Origin: Phocaeicola coprocola DSM 17136
GTDB taxonomy: Bacteria > Bacteroidota > Bacteroidia > Bacteroidales > Bacteroidaceae
Direction of reading: 5' to 3'
Length of the DNA: 64,000 nt
Assembly (NCBI RefSeq): GCF_000154845.1
Contig: NZ_DS981512.1
Location: 62,001-126,000, forward strand
Shown here: in pieces, positions 8,920 to 17,798 of the stretch
Layout: each line of letters starts with the position of its first letter
Position numbering within the stretch: position 1 is the stretch's first letter
The notes under the pieces: generated by a model
What the model was told of the DNA's origin: nothing
What the model saw: the letters and a program-made list of their open reading frames with translations, nothing else
Databases searched by the model: none
Program-made: the position numbers and the translations under genes

Positions 8920-11900
8920 TTAGAATTTAACATTTAAAGAAAATCCAAAACTTCTAGTAGGAGGCATTGAACCATATTCGAATGCCTGAGCATAGTCAGC
9001 ACTAGAAATAGCTGATTCTGGATCTACAGGTGCATCTTTGTAGAAATAGAAGAGGTCACGTCCTACTGCAGAAACCTTAACAGCTTGTAGCTTGAGTGGC
9101 TTAAGCCAGGAAGTTGGAAGATTCCATCCTATAGATAGTTCTCTCATTTTTACATAGGTTCCTTTATACATAAATTCTTCGGCTACACCACTTGAACTTC
9201 CTATTTTAGTATAAAATTCTTGTGCTGTAACAGGAATGGTATTTACTTCTCCTGTTGAAGCTAAAATGCCATCTACAACCATTTTGTCACGTCCTTCCAA
9301 TGTTCGTGCAGATGTTCCTGCAGAACATGCGTTGGCATCAGTCATAGAGATAAAGTCGCCACCATAACGTATATCGATCAAAGCATTAAGAGACAGATTT
9401 TTCCACTGTAATCCGGTGCCTATTGAACCTGTCCATTTTGGTAACATATTACCAATAACCTTATCTGTCTCAGTAAGAGGTAGTCCATCATCACCAATCA
9501 AAATATTGCCATTGGCATCTCTCTGATAAGCGTTGGTTGCAACAATATCACCGTATTTTCCACCTTCGTTGATAACAACTGATGCGATACTGGTACTACC
9601 TAGTGTATAACGTTTGATTCCTCCACCTAGTTCTATACATTCGGTTCGGTTTGATCCCCAGTTTAATGTGATATCCCATTTCCAGTCTTTGGTCAGAATA
9701 GGTGTTCCTGTTACGGTCAATTCATAACCTTTACTGCGAATCTTACCTGCGTTGATCAACTTGCTGGTATATCCTGATGGAACCGGAGTATTGATGGCAA
9801 GAATCTGATCGGTAGTTGTACTTTGATAATAAGTAAAGTCAACACCTAATCGGTTTTTGAACATACGCCATTCTAAGCCAGCTTCGTATGAATTGGTACT
9901 TTCCGGTTTCAAGTCGCTCAGTGGAAGTTCATCCGGTAATTGCATTTCAAGAATGGTTCCTCCATTTACCAGACTACCATATTTACTGTATGCATAAGCC
10001 AATTTATAAGGATCAGTATCATTTCCGACTTTTGCCCATGATGCTCTAACCTTTAGGTAATCGGTCCATTCTGGCATTTTCAGCATTTCAGAGATAATAC
10101 CACTCAGACTGACTGAAGGGTAGAAATACGATCTATTTTCTTTAGGTAAAGTGGAAGACCAGTCGTTACGTCCGGTCACATCCAAGTATAACATACTTTT
10201 CCAGCTCAGAGATGCATTACCGAATACAGATTGAATTTCTTTTTTATAGAAAGACTCAGATGCTTCTCGTTTGTCGCCGTTGCCCATCCAGATGAAGTCG
10301 GTAATCTGGAAAGTACCTGCATCGCCTGCAAGACCTTCATACGATTGGTTTTCGACAGAAGTACCGAGATTGGCTGTTACACCGAAATCTCCGAATGTCT
10401 TGTTGAAGTTCAATATTAAATCGGCAGTAAAGTCCTTATGAGAAGTTTCACTATGAACATATTGTGAAGCTGTCGATCCATCAGACTGATGAATAGCGTA
10501 TTTCCGGTACTGGTCGTTGTACCAGTCTACACCTACTCGTCCCGTCAAGTTCAGGTAACTGGTCAGTTTTAACGATGCCTTGATTTGTCCTAAGAAACGG
10601 TTTCTGGTATTTTTATTTCCGTTATCGGGCAATATCATTCCATAAGGGTTGGTATAGTTTTCTGCCGGGCCTGTCCAGTTTTGTACCTGTCCGTTTGATT
10701 TAAACATATCAGTGCTAAGGTCAGATAGACGAATACCACGTGGCATGGTAATGAACTGCGACATTAACCCGTAACTACCTTGTGCCGGAGCGTTATTAGT
10801 CTTTTCTATCATGTAATTGGCTTTTGCTCCGATAGTCAGAAAATCGCTTTTGAATTCAGTGTTTAAGTCGAAGTATTGTCGATTGATAGAGTGGTTAGGA
10901 ACAATACCATTGTTTCTGCTGTCTGTAAATGATAAACGTCCCGTAAGTTTGTCGCTTCCTGCTGATGCTGTTACAGTGTTTGAATATTGTACGCCGGTAT
11001 CGTAGAATTCCTTGATGTAGTCATCTTGTGGAAGCAATGCATATTGACCATAATCTGTATTGCCATAGATGACATTTTTCCAGTTGTCAACCATCTGACC
11101 TTCCATTTTCGGACCCCAGCTACCTTTGGCTGAAGTACTGAATACCCCACTGGACCCTTGACCATAAATATTTTGATAGTCGTATGGATTGTATACTTTG
11201 CTGAATTGGATATTGCCGTTATATTCCAGCTGTAAAGGTTGCCCTTGTTTTCCTTTCTTCGTGGTAATTATGATGGCTCCGCTTTGTGCTCTTGAACCAT
11301 AAAGTGCGGCAGCATTGGCTCCTTTTAAGATAGAAATACTTTCAATATCTTCCGGATTAATTTGTGAAGCTGCACTGGCAAGGTCTGTACCTCCATATTC
11401 ATCGGCATCACCATTTGAATCATCATTAATAGGAATGCCGTCAATTACCCAAAGAGGTTGATTTTTGCCACTTAGTGAGTTTAGACCACGCATAATGATA
11501 CGCGTTGATCCTCCCATTCCGGATCCTGATTGTGCAATTTGTACACCGGCTACTTTTCCTTGTAGCATATTGCTGAGACTGATAGATTTGTTTTCTGTCA
11601 GATTATCTGTCTTAACCTCCTGCATGGCATATCCTAACGCTTTTTTCTCTCGCTTGATACCCAGTGCTGTGACAACTACTTCATTGAGTTGTTCTGACTG
11701 AACACTTAGCTGGACATTCAATCTTTTATTATTCCCTATGGTAACTTCTTTATTCTTGTAGCCTATAAAGGAAACTTGTAGGATATTTTGATTGCTGGGA
11801 ACTAGTATTTCGAAATTTCCGTTCATATCTGAAATTGTACCGATAGAAGTCCCTTTTATAAGAATATTTGCACCAGGAATACTATTACCTTGTTCGTCTG

Positions 11901-12063
11901 TTACAGTACCAGAAATCGTACGACCTTCTTGTTGTATAATAGATGATACCACGGTTGATCCTGATAGAACATCAGTGGCATATACTGCATTTTGGCAGGT
12001 TAAAGCAATGGTTACAAGTGATATCCTTGAAATCCATTTTTCGCGTTTGAAATTTTTTTTCAT
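8920..12063 (-). CDS. susC-like: SusC/RagA-family TonB-linked outer-membrane transporter
   Basis: A 1047-residue protein with an N-terminal signal (ISLVTIALTCQNAVYA), a carboxypeptidase-regulatory-like domain at about residues 48-125 (ISGTVTDEQGNSIPGANIL) and the SusC link sequence VVVTALGIKREKKALGYA. A TonB plug domain (LSNMLQGKVAGVQI, LWVIDGIPI) and a long beta barrel ending in aromatic SFGFSLNVKF follow. Length and layout are standard for SusC. It imports oligosaccharides with the SusD protein encoded 10 bp downstream. The epimerase 42 bp upstream suggests an amino-sugar-containing substrate, which is an inference from context. Confidence 0.95.
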   Translation of the reverse strand: MKKNFKREKWISRISLVTIALTCQNAVYATDVLSGSTVVSSIIQQEGRTISGTVTDEQGNSIPGANILIKGTSIGTISDMNGNFEILVPSNQNILQVSFIGYKNKEVTIGNNKRLNVQLSVQSEQLNEVVVTALGIKREKKALGYAMQEVKTDNLTENKSISLSNMLQGKVAGVQIAQSGSGMGGSTRIIMRGLNSLSGKNQPLWVIDGIPINDDSNGDADEYGGTDLASAASQINPEDIESISILKGANAAALYGSRAQSGAIIITTKKGKQGQPLQLEYNGNIQFSKVYNPYDYQNIYGQGSSGVFSTSAKGSWGPKMEGQMVDNWKNVIYGNTDYGQYALLPQDDYIKEFYDTGVQYSNTVTASAGSDKLTGRLSFTDSRNNGIVPNHSINRQYFDLNTEFKSDFLTIGAKANYMIEKTNNAPAQGSYGLMSQFITMPRGIRLSDLSTDMFKSNGQVQNWTGPAENYTNPYGMILPDNGNKNTRNRFLGQIKASLKLTSYLNLTGRVGVDWYNDQYRKYAIHQSDGSTASQYVHSETSHKDFTADLILNFNKTFGDFGVTANLGTSVENQSYEGLAGDAGTFQITDFIWMGNGDKREASESFYKKEIQSVFGNASLSWKSMLYLDVTGRNDWSSTLPKENRSYFYPSVSLSGIISEMLKMPEWTDYLKVRASWAKVGNDTDPYKLAYAYSKYGSLVNGGTILEMQLPDELPLSDLKPESTNSYEAGLEWRMFKNRLGVDFTYYQSTTTDQILAINTPVPSGYTSKLINAGKIRSKGYELTVTGTPILTKDWKWDITLNWGSNRTECIELGGGIKRYTLGSTSIASVVINEGGKYGDIVATNAYQRDANGNILIGDDGLPLTETDKVIGNMLPKWTGSIGTGLQWKNLSLNALIDIRYGGDFISMTDANACSAGTSARTLEGRDKMVVDGILASTGEVNTIPVTAQEFYTKIGSSSGVAEEFMYKGTYVKMRELSIGWNLPTSWLKPLKLQAVKVSAVGRDLFYFYKDAPVDPESAISSADYAQAFEYGSMPPTRSFGFSLNVKF

Positions 12064-12105
12064 AAGAATGCGGTTTTAAAGATTAAGGTAAAGATAGGTT
12101 ATGTA

Positions 12106-13272
12106 TTATAGCTTTTCCAGTGTTTTCCAACATTGATAAAGCCCTCTAGGAACATGGAAGCATCCTTTCCATTTACCACCTTTTAGTGGAAGTAAAACTT
12201 CACCTCTTCGATTTAGATAACCAAACCATTCCGGATACTTTGGATCTTTAAAATGACTCCATGTATATTGATGGACCTTTTTGAAAACTTCTAGACATCG
12301 GTTGTCTTTTGTCAGTTGGTAACCTTTTATCATGGCGATTAATGTTTCAATATGAACCCACCATAATTTTTGATCCCATTCTAATTGTTGAGGTGGAAAA
12401 CCTTTGCGATCCATGAAATAGAAAATACCACCAAATTCTTTATCCCAGCCGTAATCGAACATGTTCAATGCTGTATCTTTAGCTTTTTCTATCAGGTCAG
12501 GACGATTGAGACGTTCTCCTAAATCCATAATAAACCACATTGCTTCAATAGCATGCCCGGGAGTTATTTGTCTTCCTTCAAAACAGTCGGCCAAGGTTCC
12601 ATCACTATTTACATTTTCTACAATGAGTCCTCCTAATTCAGGTCGGTAAAAGATATCCATTACTTCATGTATACACGTATCTATTGTACTTTGCAGATAA
12701 TCTTTGTCGAGTAAATGTTCTATTTCTAAGGCTAAATTACAAAGAATCATAGGAAGAGCAAAGTTTTTTAGGTCTCGTGTACCGGGGTGGAGTTTATTCC
12801 ATTTTCCTTTCGGGTTATCTGTTTTGGAAAGAATAATATCGAATGTCTTTTTGGCAATGTCAGCGTATTCTTCACAACCGGTAGCCAGACTTAACTGTCC
12901 AAAGGCCATTGTTGCGAATGTATATGAAAAAATATTATATGGCTCTACCAGAGGTTTTCCTTCTCTGTTCAATGAGAAATACCAGTTGTAATTACCGTCG
13001 TGTCCATATTTTTTTAAGAATTCGCCACCTTGTATGGCACAGTCCAGCCATTCTTGCTTTTTCTCCAATTTATTATATAACATAGAAAACATCCAGACTT
13101 CTCTACCTTGTAGCCAGATGAATTTGTCGGTATCGAAAACTTTTCCGAATTGATCCAAGCATGTGAAATAACCACCGCATTCTTTATCTTGGGAATGTTG
13201 AATCCAAAAAGGAAGTACATTATTAAGTAATTCTTCCTTATACTGTTCTTTTAATTGTTTTAAATCGTCCAT
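12106..13272 (-). CDS. N-acylglucosamine 2-epimerase (AGE/RnBP family)
   Basis: A 388-residue soluble (alpha/alpha)6-barrel protein. Family landmarks are FWIQHSQDKECGGYFTCLD near the N-terminus, KFIWLQGREVWMFSMLYN, GHAIEAMWFIMDLGER with the conserved His, and WVHIETLIAMIKGY near the end. The family interconverts N-acetylmannosamine and N-acetylglucosamine; in Bacteroides this is the ManNAc epimerase step of sialic acid use. Here it is the first gene of the leftward operon that continues with susC and susD. No sialidase or N-acetylneuraminate lyase is visible, so use of sialic acid itself is unproven. Confidence 0.88.
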   Translation of the reverse strand: MDDLKQLKEQYKEELLNNVLPFWIQHSQDKECGGYFTCLDQFGKVFDTDKFIWLQGREVWMFSMLYNKLEKKQEWLDCAIQGGEFLKKYGHDGNYNWYFSLNREGKPLVEPYNIFSYTFATMAFGQLSLATGCEEYADIAKKTFDIILSKTDNPKGKWNKLHPGTRDLKNFALPMILCNLALEIEHLLDKDYLQSTIDTCIHEVMDIFYRPELGGLIVENVNSDGTLADCFEGRQITPGHAIEAMWFIMDLGERLNRPDLIEKAKDTALNMFDYGWDKEFGGIFYFMDRKGFPPQQLEWDQKLWWVHIETLIAMIKGYQLTKDNRCLEVFKKVHQYTWSHFKDPKYPEWFGYLNRRGEVLLPLKGGKWKGCFHVPRGLYQCWKTLEKL

Positions 13273-13327
13273 AATACTTTATTTATCGATTTAATTGTAT
13301 TAATAAATGTAGAGTACTCTTATAATG

Positions 13328-13335
13328 CAAATATA
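13328..13335 (-). promoter_or_regulatory. -7 element (TATATTTG) for the epimerase-susCD operon
   Basis: On the minus strand the sequence reads TATATTTGC, a perfect TAnnTTTG Bacteroides -7 box, about 55 bp upstream of the epimerase ATG at 13272. No clear TTG is found at the usual -33 distance, so the promoter may need an activator. Confidence 0.6.
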
Positions 13336-13573
13336 TAAAATATTTTATTTATTATACTATTGGTGTATTATTTTATTTTTTATTTAATTTCTTTTGGCTA
13401 TTTGTTACTATTTGGTGTTGTTTTTGTTTTACAATATTATTAATATTGTGTATTTTGTTTTAGATTATTATTAAATGCGTTGATAGTGTGAGATATTTGT
13501 AATATGTACGGTTTGTTGTGCTAGGGATATATGGTGTTTTTGGTTTGAGTCATGGTTGGTTTATAAGGTAGGA
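13336..13573. other. AT-rich intergenic region with an 8-3-8 palindrome
   Basis: Non-coding between the GH20 gene (ends 13574) and the epimerase promoter. ACAATATT-ATT-AATATTGT at 13431-13449 is a perfect inverted repeat and a candidate operator about 100 bp upstream of the epimerase -7 box. Nothing else is recognised. Confidence 0.5.
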
Positions 13574-15916
13574 TTATTCTATTGATATTTCATCTACAAA
13601 AATAAAGGCAGGTATGGCTGGAAGTCCACTCCATGAAGGCAGTTTCTTTTCTGATGTAGCCGATATTCTGACGTATCGTGCTGTTTGAGTTTGGAAAGTT
13701 AGTGTATGTTGCTTGACTTCTTTTCTATGCTCTGTTGGCATCGTATAGATTTGTGATGCTGTTTTTTTATAGTTTTTCCCGTCACTTGATAGCTCTATGC
13801 AAATATGTTGCGCGTCAAATATACCATCACCAGTCGCTATGCATGTGTTGAGTGAGACTGATGTAATAGGTGTTTCTTTTTCTAGATCTATTGTTGCAAT
13901 CATGTCATTTCCATTACTGAATCCTAGCCATTTATCACTTCCGTAAGTTGTATTTCCGGAGATTCCGTCTACCAATGTTCCATACCCTTGTCCGTTATAT
14001 TTTTCGTCGGCAGGGAATTTTAGTATTATAGGTTTGTTGGTTGCTTTGTTGAAATGAAATTGTTCTTTGTAGATTTCACTGTTTCCTTCTGGGCGGATTG
14101 CAATAGCTTGTAGAGTTGTTGTTTTGTTTATTTGTAGTTTTTTCTGATATACAGGTGATTGGTTTGTTGGAATAGTGCCGTCGAGTGTATAGTGTATGGG
14201 TGCGTTTCCTAATGTAGATAAAGTTACTTCTGTGTATCCTGTTTCAGGGTTAGATACATAGGTAGCATCTACGTTTAGTACATGTTTAGCGTAATTGTAT
14301 TTTTCTAAATCATATAGTTTTAGCATATTTCTTAGTCTATTAAGAAATTCATTATAATTTTTCTGTTTGGGGTTATTCCATTGAATTTCTGCTAGTGCTG
14401 CCCATCGGGGGAGTGTCATATATTGCACATGTGAAAAGTCGGGTATATATTCAGTCCATAAATTGGATTGTACTCCTATGATATGTTTTTGCTGATTTTG
14501 GGTTAGTTGGTTGGGGATTGGAGTGTAATTGTATACTTTTTCAATAGGAATATATCCTCCTATAGCTAAAGGTTCCTTGTCTGTATCTAATGCTTGATAG
14601 AAATCAAAATACATAACAGTATTAGGGGTCATAATGACATCGTGTCCTTGTTGAGCAGCTTTTACTCCACCGGCTTCTCCACGCCAGGACATAACTGTTG
14701 CTTGAGGATCAGCATTGCCTTCTAGAATTTCATCCCATCCAATTGTTTTTCTATTTTTTTTCTTAAGGTATTCTGATACGTGCTTCATTATAAAGCTTTG
14801 CAGATATTGTTCTTTTGTATATATTGAATCTGATTTTATGTTTTGTTTTTGAATAAATGCCTGGCATTTAGGACAATGCTGCCACTGGGTCTTAGGGCAT
14901 TCGTCGCCTCCTATATGTATGTATGTGGAAGGAAACATTTCGATAATTTCATTAAAGACATCATCTAAAAACTGGAGTGTCTTGGGGTTTCCTGCACAGA
15001 GTACATTTTCTGAAATTCCCCACTTGGTCCATACTTTATAAGGACCTTCTGTACAGCCTAATTCTGGATATGATGCTAATGCTGCTTGCATGTGTCCTGG
15101 TAAATCTATTTCTGGTATGATTGTAATCTGTTTATGAGATGCATAGCTGACTATGTCTTTTATTTGTTCTTGGGTATAAAATCCTTGGTAAGGTTTTCCA
15201 TCATATTTTTCAGGATAATCATTGAGATGTCCTATTAATGTTTCTTCTCTTTTTGAGCCGATTTGTGTTAAACGAGGGTATTTTTTTATCTCTATACGCC
15301 ATCCTTGGTCGTCTGTAAGATGCCAGTGTAAGGTGTTCATGTTGTGCATGGCCATCATATCGATATATGTCTTGATTTCGTTAACGCTGAAAAAATGTCT
15401 ACTTACGTCAAGATGTGCTCCTCTATATTGGAAGTAGGGAAAATCGTTAATGTGTACAGCTGGAAGTGCTATAACTTTATTTTCTTGTGCTATAGGCAAT
15501 GCTTTCCATAAGCTTTGTATGCCATAAAAAATACCAGCCTCACTGTTGCCACTAATGGTAATTTGATGGGAGTTGATGTCTATCTGATATCCTTCCAAAT
15601 TAGTACTTTGGGGTACAATTTGTAGAATAATAGAGTTATTTGCCTTAGTGCCGGAGTCTATTGTTATTTCTTTATGAGTTTTTTCTTCTATATATTGTGC
15701 CAATAGTTGTGCGTACTTTTTCAATTTTTTATTTCCTTTTGGGTATAGTATGTTTGTTTTTTTATTGATAATGAATGGATCTTCATTACTTTTTAATTGG
15801 ATTTGTTGAGGCAATGGGATGATTTGGTAATCAGCTTGTATGCTTTCTTCTTGACAAGACAAAAGTGTAAGTAGGGCTGATAGTAGGCAAAGGGAAAGTT
15901 TTATGGTTCTTTTCAT
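13574..15916 (-). CDS. beta-N-acetylhexosaminidase, GH20 lipoprotein
   Basis: A 780-residue lipoprotein (lipobox LTLLSC at about residue 21). The GH20 N-terminal alpha/beta domain runs from about 28 to 150, and the catalytic barrel starts near YRGAHLDVSRHFFS. The catalytic Asp-Glu pair is visible in HIGGDECPKTQW at about residues 335-340. A chitobiase-type C-terminal region (YTLDGTIPTNQSPVYQK) and an F5/8-type carbohydrate-binding-like domain (SVSLNTCIATGDGIFDAQ) follow. It removes terminal GlcNAc/GalNAc from glycans, probably in the periplasm or at the surface. It has its own promoter and is divergent from the ROK regulator gene. Confidence 0.93.
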   Translation of the reverse strand: MKRTIKLSLCLLSALLTLLSCQEESIQADYQIIPLPQQIQLKSNEDPFIINKKTNILYPKGNKKLKKYAQLLAQYIEEKTHKEITIDSGTKANNSIILQIVPQSTNLEGYQIDINSHQITISGNSEAGIFYGIQSLWKALPIAQENKVIALPAVHINDFPYFQYRGAHLDVSRHFFSVNEIKTYIDMMAMHNMNTLHWHLTDDQGWRIEIKKYPRLTQIGSKREETLIGHLNDYPEKYDGKPYQGFYTQEQIKDIVSYASHKQITIIPEIDLPGHMQAALASYPELGCTEGPYKVWTKWGISENVLCAGNPKTLQFLDDVFNEIIEMFPSTYIHIGGDECPKTQWQHCPKCQAFIQKQNIKSDSIYTKEQYLQSFIMKHVSEYLKKKNRKTIGWDEILEGNADPQATVMSWRGEAGGVKAAQQGHDVIMTPNTVMYFDFYQALDTDKEPLAIGGYIPIEKVYNYTPIPNQLTQNQQKHIIGVQSNLWTEYIPDFSHVQYMTLPRWAALAEIQWNNPKQKNYNEFLNRLRNMLKLYDLEKYNYAKHVLNVDATYVSNPETGYTEVTLSTLGNAPIHYTLDGTIPTNQSPVYQKKLQINKTTTLQAIAIRPEGNSEIYKEQFHFNKATNKPIILKFPADEKYNGQGYGTLVDGISGNTTYGSDKWLGFSNGNDMIATIDLEKETPITSVSLNTCIATGDGIFDAQHICIELSSDGKNYKKTASQIYTMPTEHRKEVKQHTLTFQTQTARYVRISATSEKKLPSWSGLPAIPAFIFVDEISIE

Positions 15917-15961
15917 AATATAACAAATTAGATAGTTAATAAAATTAATTATTAATTATCG

Positions 15962-15969
15962 CAAATATA
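15962..15969 (-). promoter_or_regulatory. -7 element (TATATTTG) for the GH20 gene
   Basis: On the minus strand TATATATTTGCG contains a perfect TAnnTTTG box about 46 bp upstream of the GH20 start at 15916. It lies in the divergent intergenic region shared with the ROK regulator, so one protein could control both directions. Confidence 0.6.
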
Positions 15970-16091
15970 TAATTAATTTTTTCTTAATGTAACGATGGGT
16001 ATACAGTTTAATGTTTTTTATAAGCTTATTCAATTTTGTCTGTTTAAGGCAGAATTCCTTGAATATGAATTTATTTATAGGGTAATTTGAT

Positions 16092-16144
16092 TTATTATAT
16101 TTGAAAGAGATGCTTTCTAAAAAATATTATTATATTTGAAAGAG
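16092..16144 (+). promoter_or_regulatory. duplicated -7 promoter element upstream of the ROK gene
   Basis: The 18-mer TTATTATATTTGAAAGAG occurs twice, at 16092-16109 and 16127-16144, exactly 35 bp apart. Each copy contains the Bacteroides -7 consensus TATATTTG (16096-16103 and 16131-16138). The second copy ends 20 bp before the ATG. This could be two tandem promoters or a repeated operator through which the regulator controls itself. Confidence 0.65.
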
Positions 16145-16164
16145 GAATTAATAAGGAAGGAAAT

Positions 16165-17373
16165 ATGACTCGAAAGTTATTGGAAGAAATCGAAAGGGGG
16201 TCGAAGAATGCACTGACCAAGAAACGGATTATTACTTATTATATGTATAACCGTTCATCTACTATACCAGATTTGTCGAAAGAACTTGATTTAAGTGTAC
16301 CTACCGTTACAAAATTTATTATGGAGATGTGTGATGAAGGGTACATCATGAGTTACGGAAAGCAGGAAACCAGCGAAGGGCGTCCTCCTACTTTGTATGG
16401 ATTGACTTCCGATTCTGGATATTTTATAGGAGTTGACATTAAGAAGTTCAGTTTAAACATTGGACTTATGAATTTTGTGGGAGATTTTGTAGACCTGAAG
16501 ATGGGTATCCCTTACGAAACAGAAAATAGTCCGGAGGGATTGAATAAACTGTGTGGATACATCACAGATTTCATAAATCATGCAAATATTGATAAAGAGA
16601 AGATTTTGAATATAGGAGTCAATATTTCCGGTCGGGTCAATCCTGAGTTAGGATACAGTTTCAGTCTGTTTAATTTCGAGGAACGTCCGCTGGCAGAGAT
16701 TATGACTGAAAAGATAGGCTATAAGGTTACAATTGATAATGATACCCGTGCCATGACGTATGGAGAAATGGTCAAAGGGTTGGTGAAAGGAGAAAAAAAT
16801 ATCATCTTTATAAATTTGAGTTGGGGACTTGGAGCCGGATTGGTAATAAATGGAGATATTTTTACCGGAAAGTCAGGCTTTTCGGGAGAGTTTGGACATT
16901 TTAATGTGTTCGATAATGAGATTCTTTGTCATTGTGGTAAGCGTGGATGTCTGGAAACGGAGGTTTCTGGAGCTGCTTTGCATCGGAAGCTGGTGCAATG
17001 TGTGCAAGATGGCAAACAGTCTATTCTTTCCAAACGCATCTTACATGGCGATACTTCTTTGACATTAGATGAAATCATATCTGCAACCAACAAAGAAGAT
17101 TTGCTTTGTATCGAACTGGTTGAGGAAATCGGACAGAAATTGGGACGTTATCTGGCTGGATTGATTAATTTGCTTAATCCCGAACTTGTTATTATTGGTG
17201 GAGTTTTAGCTCAGACGGGAGATTATATTCTGCAACCGATAAAGAGTGCGGTCCGTAAGTATTCATTGAATTTGGTAAATAAGGATTCAGTTATAGCGTT
17301 GTCGAAGTTGCTCGATAAGGCTGGAGTCATAGGAGCTTGTATGTTATCGCGTAGAAGTATGTTTGAGTCATAA
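16165..17373 (+). CDS. ROK-family transcriptional regulator (NagC/XylR type)
   Basis: A 402-residue protein with an N-terminal winged helix (about residues 20-80: STIPDLSKELDLSVPTVTKF) joined to a ROK sugar-kinase-like domain. The ROK signature is seen in INLSWGLGAGLVINGDIFTG and SGFSGEFGHF, with the zinc motif CHCGKRGCLE. The ROK-with-HTH class senses sugars or sugar phosphates, with NagC (GlcNAc-6-P) the best-known case. It is divergent from the GH20 gene and next to the epimerase-susCD operon, so it is the likely repressor of the locus. The start at 16165 is preceded by a purine-rich AAGGAAGGAAAT. Confidence 0.9.
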   Translation: MTRKLLEEIERGSKNALTKKRIITYYMYNRSSTIPDLSKELDLSVPTVTKFIMEMCDEGYIMSYGKQETSEGRPPTLYGLTSDSGYFIGVDIKKFSLNIGLMNFVGDFVDLKMGIPYETENSPEGLNKLCGYITDFINHANIDKEKILNIGVNISGRVNPELGYSFSLFNFEERPLAEIMTEKIGYKVTIDNDTRAMTYGEMVKGLVKGEKNIIFINLSWGLGAGLVINGDIFTGKSGFSGEFGHFNVFDNEILCHCGKRGCLETEVSGAALHRKLVQCVQDGKQSILSKRILHGDTSLTLDEIISATNKEDLLCIELVEEIGQKLGRYLAGLINLLNPELVIIGGVLAQTGDYILQPIKSAVRKYSLNLVNKDSVIALSKLLDKAGVIGACMLSRRSMFES

Positions 17374-17657
17374 ATGGTAGATTGTTTCTTCTTTTTGGCC
17401 CTTCACTTTCTTCATGGCATGTGAGAATGAAGACGTTTCCCATATAATTGTACTATCGGGTGAAGGGAAGAAAGATGCAGGACAAAAAACAATACCTTGT
17501 TTTCTGGAAAATATCAGCATATTTTGGAGAATTCTTCTTGATGTTTTTGAAAAATTTGTACGAAAATTTAGAGCTTTTATTGGATGCTGTAAATCAATGA
17601 TTTAAAGGTATAAATGTAAAAGGAATCTTCCTTAAAATAGAACTGGGAAATAAAAAT

Positions 17658-17713
17658 CTCCTGCTTTAGTCGTTGTTTATTTCAATTGCAAGACTAAAAG
17701 CAGGAGTTTTTTT
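17658..17713. terminator. bidirectional intrinsic terminator
   Basis: CTCCTGCTTTAGTC (17658-17671) pairs with GACTAAAAGCAGGAG (17692-17706) with one bulged base, followed by seven T. It lies between the convergent ROK and nhaC genes. The remainder of 17374-17798 holds no convincing gene. Confidence 0.85.
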
Positions 17714-17798
17714 ATGTTGTAACTAATGGATTATAAGTAATCCTATCTCAGTTTTTTATTTTGAAACAGCCTTTTTTGTTACTTTAAGTTTAAATAAA

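Noticed and set aside
17414..17605. 63-residue plus-strand ORF between the ROK and nhaC genes
   Set aside because: No family resemblance, no promoter or start signal, and it lies in a convergent intergenic region with a terminator downstream. Likely chance.
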